This document shows, piece by piece, positions 59,295-64,000 of a stretch of DNA of 64,000 nucleotides (within the stretch, counting starts at the first letter, position 1; every line of letters begins with the position of its first letter). The position numbers and the translations under genes are program-made. The notes below the pieces were generated by a model. That model had not been told where the DNA came from, searched no databases, and worked only from the letters and a program-made list of their open reading frames with translations. This DNA comes from DASZKW01 sp035552775 (lineage in GTDB: Bacteria > Actinomycetota > Acidimicrobiia > Acidimicrobiales > Palsa-688). The DNA lies in assembly GCA_035552775.1 (NCBI GenBank), contig DASZKW010000036.1:62001-126000 (forward strand). The letters run 5' to 3'.

Positions 59295-59860
59295 CGGCCG
59301 TTCGGATTACGCCAGGACTTGGCCTTGCCGGTGGCAGCCAGGCGGGCGAGGGCGTCGTTGTAGGACCGCAGTTCCTCCGACGGCGCCGGCCCGTCGGCGG
59401 CGGCGGCCGAGGATCCTCGCGCCGCCAGGCCGACGCCGGGGACCAGCTCGGCGCCGGGGACCGGCTCGGCGCCCTGAGGCCGATGCCCGGTACCGCCTTC
59501 GGCCACCAGCTCGGGGAAAGCTCTCGACAGCTCGGGGAACACCTTTACGAGTTCGGGGTGGGCGGCGATCTCACGGCGCAGGACCTCGGCGTCGAACGCC
59601 ACCGGGTTGGGTCGGCCCCGCCGGCGGCGTTCGCGCTTGCGCTCCTCCACCTCGGCGGGGTCCTCCTGGATGAGCTGCCACCATCCGATGACCGCCACGA
59701 GTGCGAACAAAGGCCATTCCACCGAGTACGCGTAGCTCAAGGCGTTGCCGGCCATGGCCCGGTGCACCTGCCACCAGCCGGCGACCAAGCACCCCGTCAC
59801 TATCACGATCACCAGGAGGTGCCACAGGAGGGCACGCGGCCCGAGCCATTTGCGGAGCAC
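59291..59860 (-). CDS. Actinobacterial membrane protein of unknown function
   Basis: A 189-residue protein with two N-terminal membrane helices: RALLWHLLVIVIVTGCLVAG and YSVEWPLFALVAVIGWWQLI. A cytoplasmic tail follows with EERKRERRRRGRPNPVAFDA and then EVLRREIAAHPELVKV. The start MLRKWLGPRALLWH and the VEWP element recur in many actinobacterial proteins, but no function is known to me. It lies 10 bp after the cytochrome b gene, so it probably belongs to that operon. Confidence 0.75.
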   Translation of the reverse strand: MLRKWLGPRALLWHLLVIVIVTGCLVAGWWQVHRAMAGNALSYAYSVEWPLFALVAVIGWWQLIQEDPAEVEERKRERRRRGRPNPVAFDAEVLRREIAAHPELVKVFPELSRAFPELVAEGGTGHRPQGAEPVPGAELVPGVGLAARGSSAAAADGPAPSEELRSYNDALARLAATGKAKSWRNPNGR

Positions 59861-59870
59861 TCCCGGAACC

Positions 59871-60641
59871 CTATGCCCGGCCCGTCGCGTCGCGCCCGTC
59901 GGCGCCGGCCGGCGCCGACCACACGGCCGGCTGCGCAGAGCGCGTCCCGGGATCCGACAACGGGCCCCCGGGTGTCCCTGTGAGCGCAGCGCCAGAGCCC
60001 ACGGCGTCCTCGGCCAGCCAACCCGGCGCGTGGTGCTCGGCCCAGCGCCGGCTGATCGTGCCGCGCACCATGGACCGCATGGCGGCGGGGTCGCTCAGGG
60101 CGTAGGCGATATGGCCGACGACCACGGCCACGGCGGCGATGGCCAGCCAGTCGTGCACGAAGGTCGCCCCTGTGCGCCACGACAGCGGCCAGGGCGAGTA
60201 CCAGCGCATGATGACGCCGGTACCGAGCATGACCACGATCACGCCGGCGGTGAACGCCACGTTGAGCTTCTGGCCGGCGTTGAACTTGCCCACCGTCACG
60301 GCGCTGCGGCGCGCTTCGCGCTCCGCGCGATTGGACGCCGCGGCGCGCAACCACCCGCGGTCGTCGCTGCTCCAGCGGTTGAAGCGACGCAGGTCGGCGC
60401 GCAGTCCTCTCCCCCACCGCCCGGCCAGGGCGGCCACCACGGGGACGGGCAGCGCCAGCCCGCAGTAGACGTGGATCGTCTGCACCAGGTCGCGCCGGCC
60501 GACGAACAGCGACAGCGGCCCGATGTACAGCGTGAACCCGGTGGCGATCAGCACGATGAACAGCAGCGCGTTGGCCCAGTGCACCACGCGCTCGACCCGA
60601 TCGAACCGGCTGATCTCAGCGACTGGCTCTCGACTGTCCAC
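59871..60641 (-). CDS. Cytochrome b561-type membrane subunit
   Basis: The 256-residue protein has four helices with heme-ligand histidines in RVVHWANALLF, TIHVYCGLALP, FVHDWLAIAAV and VGHIAYALSD. It resembles the formate dehydrogenase gamma / Ni-Fe hydrogenase cytochrome b family. Its partner is likely the molybdopterin protein encoded 19 bp upstream, with the cytochrome passing electrons to or from quinone. GTG 60641 lies inside a copy of the 35-bp repeat. The proline-rich C-terminus after about residue 210 looks disordered. Confidence 0.87.
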   Translation of the reverse strand: MDSREPVAEISRFDRVERVVHWANALLFIVLIATGFTLYIGPLSLFVGRRDLVQTIHVYCGLALPVPVVAALAGRWGRGLRADLRRFNRWSSDDRGWLRAAASNRAEREARRSAVTVGKFNAGQKLNVAFTAGVIVVMLGTGVIMRWYSPWPLSWRTGATFVHDWLAIAAVAVVVGHIAYALSDPAAMRSMVRGTISRRWAEHHAPGWLAEDAVGSGAALTGTPGGPLSDPGTRSAQPAVWSAPAGADGRDATGRA

Positions 60642-60664
60642 GTAGTTTCGTTCCGGACGCTCAG
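60630..60664 (+). repeat. Dispersed 35-bp repeat, copy 4
   Basis: It agrees with the copy at 59260-59294 at 26 of 35 positions, including CCACGTAGTTT and CGCTCAG. It covers the molybdopterin gene stop, the whole 19-bp gap, and the cytochrome b GTG start. It may be a coincidence of the gene junction, so confidence is moderate. Confidence 0.4.
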
Positions 60665-61413
60665 GTGGGCTGATCGGTCCGACCATTGCTGTTACCGACC
60701 CACCCGTTTACCGCGTAGGCGCCCCCTTGCTCCCAGTACCCCGTCTCGACCCTGTCGGTGACGGTTATGCGTGAAAGCCATTTGATGGACTTGTATCCGT
60801 ACATGGGTGCGACGTACAAGCGCACCGGGCCGCCATGGGCAGTGGAAACCGGACCCCCGAGCATCGAGTATGCGGCTATGACGTCCGGGCGCCGTGCCTG
60901 GTCGAGCGTCAAGCTCTCGGTGTAGGTACCGTCGAACGAATCGAAGTGGAGCGCGGTGGCCCCCGGCTGCACGCCGGCCCGGTCGAGCAGGGCCGACAAG
61001 GCGACACCCTCCCAGTGCACGCCGGTGACCCGCCACCCGGTGACGCACTGGAAGTCGCGCACCAGCCTCGTGGGCGCCATGGCCTGTAGGTCCTCGATAC
61101 CCAGGGTCAGGGGGCGATCGACGAGGCCGTCGACGGTCAGGCGGTACTCGGCGGCTGTCTTGGTCGGGTAGCCGTCGGTGACCGTGTAGAAGCGGAAACC
61201 TCCTCCGCTAGGGATGAGGCTCGACAAACCCGTCGGGTCGGCGGACTGGAGGGGCCGGAGGAGGGCGTCAAAGGCGTTTTGCACCCGTGAGCCGGCGACC
61301 ACACCGACCGCGCCGATTCCGACGATCGCCAGGAAGACCCTGCGCCCGATCGGCGCACCCCCGGCCTCCCCCCCCGGCGGGGGTCCGGAGCGCGGAGCCG
61401 GGATTTTTCCCAT
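60661..61413 (-). CDS. Molybdopterin-dependent oxidoreductase (sulfite oxidase/YedY-like)
   Basis: A 250-residue exported-type enzyme. The N-terminus has GRRVFLAIVGIGAVGVVAGS (23-42), a twin-arginine-like membrane signal. The Mo ligand Cys is in RDFQCVTGWRVTGVHWEG, followed by DGTYTESLTL and RLYVAPMYGYKSIKWLSRIT. This is the YedY/MsrP fold; it may reduce methionine sulfoxide or oxidise sulfite. The cytochrome b gene follows and would supply electrons. No clear Tat FLK motif, so export route is inferred. Confidence 0.9.
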   Translation of the reverse strand: MGKIPAPRSGPPPGGEAGGAPIGRRVFLAIVGIGAVGVVAGSRVQNAFDALLRPLQSADPTGLSSLIPSGGGFRFYTVTDGYPTKTAAEYRLTVDGLVDRPLTLGIEDLQAMAPTRLVRDFQCVTGWRVTGVHWEGVALSALLDRAGVQPGATALHFDSFDGTYTESLTLDQARRPDVIAAYSMLGGPVSTAHGGPVRLYVAPMYGYKSIKWLSRITVTDRVETGYWEQGGAYAVNGWVGNSNGRTDQPT

Positions 61414-61437
61414 ACCTTGTTCTACGCCGCGCCGGCG

Positions 61438-62328
61438 TTAATTTACGGTCAGCTCCCGACGGTAGATCCGGGGCCGCCCTCGCGACGCCAGGGCGTTGGC
61501 GATGCCCTCGAACGCCTGGGAAGCCTCGCCGGTCGGATCGGTGACCGTCACCGGGCGCCCGATGTCGCCCCCGTCGCGAAGCGCCGGCAGCAGCGGCACC
61601 TGGCCCATCAACGGCACGCCGAGTTGGCGCGCCAGTTCGTCGCCGCCGCCCCGTCCGAACAACTCGTAGCGGACGCCGTCGTCGCCGGTGAACCAGCTCA
61701 TGTTCTCGATCACGCCGCGGACGGGGAGGTTGACCTTCTTGGCCATGGTGGCGCTGCGCTGGGCCACCCGTTTGGCTGCGGCCTGGGGCGTGGTGACCAC
61801 GTAGACCTCCGAAGTGGGCAGGTACTGCGCCATCGACAGGGCCACGTCGCCGGTCCCGGGGGGCATGTCCACGAGCAGGAACTCCGGGTCGCCCCAGTCC
61901 ACGTCGACCAGGAACTGTTCCAGCGCCTTGTGCAGCATCGGTCCCCGCCAGATGACTGGCTGGTCGTCGTCCACGAAGAAGCCCATCGACATGCACGCCA
62001 CGCCGTGCGCCACCGGCGGCACCATCTGGGCGCCACGGACCGCTGGGTCGGCGTCGATGCCGAGCATCTTGGGTACCGAGAAGCCGTACACGTCGGCGTC
62101 GAGCACGGCGGTGCGATAGCCCGCCCTGGCGAGGGTCACTGCCAGGTTGACCGTGACCGACGACTTGCCCACCCCGCCTTTGCCGGAGCTGATCCCGATG
62201 ACCCGGGTTGCGCTGCGCGCCCCGAAGGGGTTGGGCCGTCCCTCCTCGTGGCCGAGCGGCTGGGCCCTGTTCGGGGCGGCGCGGCCGGCGCCGGCGCCGT
62301 CGGGGGGGGCATGGTTGGGGACGGACAT
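61438..62328 (-). CDS. mrp: Mrp/NBP35-family iron-sulfur carrier ATPase
   Basis: A 296-residue P-loop ATPase with GISSGKGGVGKSSVTVNLAV (49-57 is the deviant Walker A), DADVYGFSVPKMLGI and LVDMPPGTGDVALSM. The N-terminal MIP18-like domain of longer Mrp proteins is missing. The C-terminal region ENMSWFTGDDGVRYELFGRG lacks the usual CxxC that bridges the cluster, so it may not carry Fe-S itself. It is divergent from a SufR-like regulator and near a cysteine desulfurase, which fits iron-sulfur metabolism. Confidence 0.92.
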   Translation of the reverse strand: MSVPNHAPPDGAGAGRAAPNRAQPLGHEEGRPNPFGARSATRVIGISSGKGGVGKSSVTVNLAVTLARAGYRTAVLDADVYGFSVPKMLGIDADPAVRGAQMVPPVAHGVACMSMGFFVDDDQPVIWRGPMLHKALEQFLVDVDWGDPEFLLVDMPPGTGDVALSMAQYLPTSEVYVVTTPQAAAKRVAQRSATMAKKVNLPVRGVIENMSWFTGDDGVRYELFGRGGGDELARQLGVPLMGQVPLLPALRDGGDIGRPVTVTDPTGEASQAFEGIANALASRGRPRIYRRELTVN

Positions 62329-62384
62329 CTTCCCTCCGGGTTGCGCGCCGCCGGGGCTCCGGCGATTTGCACTACGTAGGTAGG

Positions 62385-62390
62385 TAGAAT
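62385..62390 (+). promoter_or_regulatory. Candidate -10 of the SufR-like gene
   Basis: TAGAAT is 7 nt before GTG 62398, without ribosome site. Just upstream is a TAGG-TAGG-TAG iteration and TACGTA palindrome (62373-62378), possible binding places. The 69-bp gap is shared with the divergent mrp gene. Confidence 0.45.
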
Positions 62391-62397
62391 ACTGACC

Positions 62398-63183
62398 GTG
62401 CCGTCATTACCCGGGGGGAGCGTGCGAGACGTCGCCGGTGGGACAGCCGCCCAGTCGCCAGCCGAACGGGGACCCGAGGCTGCCGGGCCCCTGAGCGACA
62501 GTGACTTCTCCTCCGCAGTGGTGGCGGTTACTTCGGCGTTCGGCGACCCCACGCGCCGCTACATCTACCTGTTCGTGCGCGAGCACCCCGACGGGGCCAC
62601 AGCGTCGGCGGTCGCCGGCCACTTCGACCTGCACCCGAACGTGGCCCGGCACCACCTGGACAAGCTGACCGCCGGGGGTTACCTGGAGGTCTTCGTGCCC
62701 CGAGGAGGCGGCGGGGCGGGGAGGCCGTCGAAGCGCTACCGCGTGTCCGACCAGGCGACCGGGCTGGAGCCGCCCAGGCGGGGCGACGACCTGCTGGTAA
62801 CCCTGCTCGGGCGGGCCCTCTCCCTGCTACCGGTGGATGAGGCCAAGGCGATGGCGGAGGCGGTCGGCGAGGAGTACGGCCGGGGTCTCGCCGGGCGCAT
62901 GTCGAGCGGTGAGCGCCACCGCTCGTTGCGCGCCGCCCTGCGCGCCGTGGCCGACGCGCTCACCGCCCACGGCTTCGCCGCCCACGCCGAGGCCCGGGCG
63001 GGGTCGCTGGCCCTGACCCGGGAAAGCTGCCCGTTCTTCGACACCGCGGTGGCCCACCCCGTCATCTGCGCCGTCGACCGCGGCATGGTCCGCGGGATGC
63101 TCGCCGGCCTGTACGGCCAGTCGGTTCCCGCCACCGAATCGTCGCGAGCCCTCGGCGACGACGCCTGCGTCACGCTCGTTTGA
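62398..63183 (+). CDS. Winged-helix regulator resembling SufR
   Basis: A 261-residue regulator. The winged helix is at about 40-100 (FGDPTRRYIYLFVREHPDGA, LHPNVARHHLDKLTAGGYLE, GRPSKRYRV). The C-terminal domain has ESCPFFDTAVAHPVICAVDR, where two cysteines could hold a cluster as in SufR, the repressor of suf operons. Leaderless GTG 62398 is the likely start. A cysteine desulfurase gene follows 37 bp later and mrp is divergent, so it may control both. Assignment as SufR is moderate. Confidence 0.8.
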   Translation: MPSLPGGSVRDVAGGTAAQSPAERGPEAAGPLSDSDFSSAVVAVTSAFGDPTRRYIYLFVREHPDGATASAVAGHFDLHPNVARHHLDKLTAGGYLEVFVPRGGGGAGRPSKRYRVSDQATGLEPPRRGDDLLVTLLGRALSLLPVDEAKAMAEAVGEEYGRGLAGRMSSGERHRSLRAALRAVADALTAHGFAAHAEARAGSLALTRESCPFFDTAVAHPVICAVDRGMVRGMLAGLYGQSVPATESSRALGDDACVTLV

Positions 63184-63220
63184 CCCGCCGGCGTGGCCAG
63201 GCGCCGCTCGAGGGCGTGGC

Positions 63221-64000
63221 GTGAGGGCTTACCTGGACCACGCCTCGACATCGCCGCTGCGCCCGGCGGGCGCTGCGGCACTGGTGGAATGGTTGGGCGC
63301 CGCCGACCCGGGACGGGTGCACACCGAAGGGCGCATGGCGCGCGCCGCCCTGGAAGACGCCCGCGAGCGCCTGGCGGTGCTCTTCGGTACCCGGCCCCGC
63401 CAGGTGATCCTCACCTCCGGTGCGACCGAGTCGGTTCACGCCGCCGTGTTCGGCGCCCTCGCCGGCGTCGTCGGGGCGACCGGCACTGCCGTACGGCCCC
63501 GCAGCAGGGAGGTGGAACCGCGCCTCGTGGTGCCGGCGGTGGAGCATTCCTGTGTGCGCGAGTCCTCGCAGCGGGCCGGCGCGGTCACATGGGTCGGCGT
63601 GGACGCCGAGGGCAGTGTCGACCTCGATGCCATCGTCGAGGCCATCGGCGCCATCGGCGCCGGCAGCGCCCTCGTCCACTGCCAGTGGGCCAACCACGAG
63701 GTCGGCACCGTGCAACCCGTCGGTGAGGTCGTCGCCGCCTGCCGGGAGCGGGGAGTGCCCGTCCACGTCGACGCCGCGTGCGCGGCGGGCCACGTGCCCG
63801 TCGCCTTCGACGACCTCGGCGCCGACCTGATGTCGATCTCGGCCCACAAGATGGGCGGTCCCAGGGGCGTGGGCGCCCTGCTGGTGCGCAGGGGCCTCAG
63901 GGTGGCGCCGCTCCTCGTGGGGGGAGCCCAGGAACGAGCGCGCCGGGCGGGCCTCGAAGACGTGGCGGGCGCCGTGGCGTGGGGAGCCGTGGCCGACGAG
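63221..64000 (+). CDS. Cysteine desulfurase (NifS/IscS type), cut by window edge
   Basis: The first 260 codons are seen. AYLDHASTSPLRPAGAAALV, LTSGATESVHAAVFGAL, HEVGTVQPVGEVVAACRERG and the PLP lysine in SISAHKMGGPRGVGALLVRR fit a class V aminotransferase that takes sulfur from cysteine. The active-site Cys loop lies beyond the window. In Actinobacteria such a gene is often followed by mnmA for tRNA thiolation, which cannot be checked. GTG 63221 begins the homologous region. Confidence 0.9.
   Translation, partial: MRAYLDHASTSPLRPAGAAALVEWLGAADPGRVHTEGRMARAALEDARERLAVLFGTRPRQVILTSGATESVHAAVFGALAGVVGATGTAVRPRSREVEPRLVVPAVEHSCVRESSQRAGAVTWVGVDAEGSVDLDAIVEAIGAIGAGSALVHCQWANHEVGTVQPVGEVVAACRERGVPVHVDAACAAGHVPVAFDDLGADLMSISAHKMGGPRGVGALLVRRGLRVAPLLVGGAQERARRAGLEDVAGAVAWGAVADE

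Overview
The window is a 64 kb piece of chromosome from a high-GC actinobacterium. Typical markers are a WhiB iron-sulfur regulator, a PdtaS-type kinase, the GlgE alpha-glucan pathway, a MurA with Asp in place of the catalytic Cys, GAF-ANTAR, STAS and RsbW-like proteins, and the conserved DUF3090 / SCO1664 / MSMEG_4193 gene trio. The backbone order lysA-hom-thrC-rho-rpmE-prfA-prmC-sua5-wecA-atpI-atpBEFHAGDC matches the mycobacterial core, so I place it in Actinobacteria with confidence. A deep-branching class such as Acidimicrobiia is only an inference. Many genes have no Shine-Dalgarno and instead carry TANNNT six to nine bases before ATG or GTG, which suggests common leaderless transcription.

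Layout. 1-6.8 kb: glycogen/maltosyl-phosphate genes (maltokinase fragment, treS, glgE leftward; glgP rightward). 6.8-12 kb: meaB GTPase, murA, an M20 hydrolase coupled to an MFS carrier. 12-15.2 kb: signalling proteins and a zinc-ribbon protein of unknown function. 15.4-20.6 kb: FAD oxidoreductase and a membrane glycosyltransferase, glpX, and a 2H phosphoesterase-GNAT fusion. 20.7-28.3 kb: complete F-type ATP synthase operon. 28.4-43 kb: wecA-like, glyA, sua5, prmC, prfA, an inserted variable segment (33.5-36.3 kb), rpmE, rho, thrC, hom, lysA, a response regulator. 43-50.9 kb: tRNA-Arg, Fpg, uracil glycosylase, the actinobacterial trio, etfAB, anti-sigma/sigma pair, lipid kinase. 51-56.9 kb: whiB, pdtaS, two ArsA/Get3 ATPases, DUF3107, HD phosphohydrolase. 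57-64 kb: CtaG, ABC permease, cytochrome b561 with a molybdopterin oxidoreductase, Mrp, a SufR-like regulator and a truncated cysteine desulfurase.

No CRISPR array, intact transposase, phage or classical defence cluster is visible. The least explained material is non-coding: a composite hairpin array at 56,987-57,208 with a sister copy at 34,785; a 35-bp repeat family at 9,108, 59,184, 59,260 and 60,630, two copies of which form a 111-bp inverted-repeat element; a perfect 14-bp-arm palindrome between glgE and glgP; a CRP-like operator before whiB; and recurrent 15-bp minisatellites. A 27-codon reading frame joins an anti-sigma gene to its sigma gene through two GTGA overlaps.
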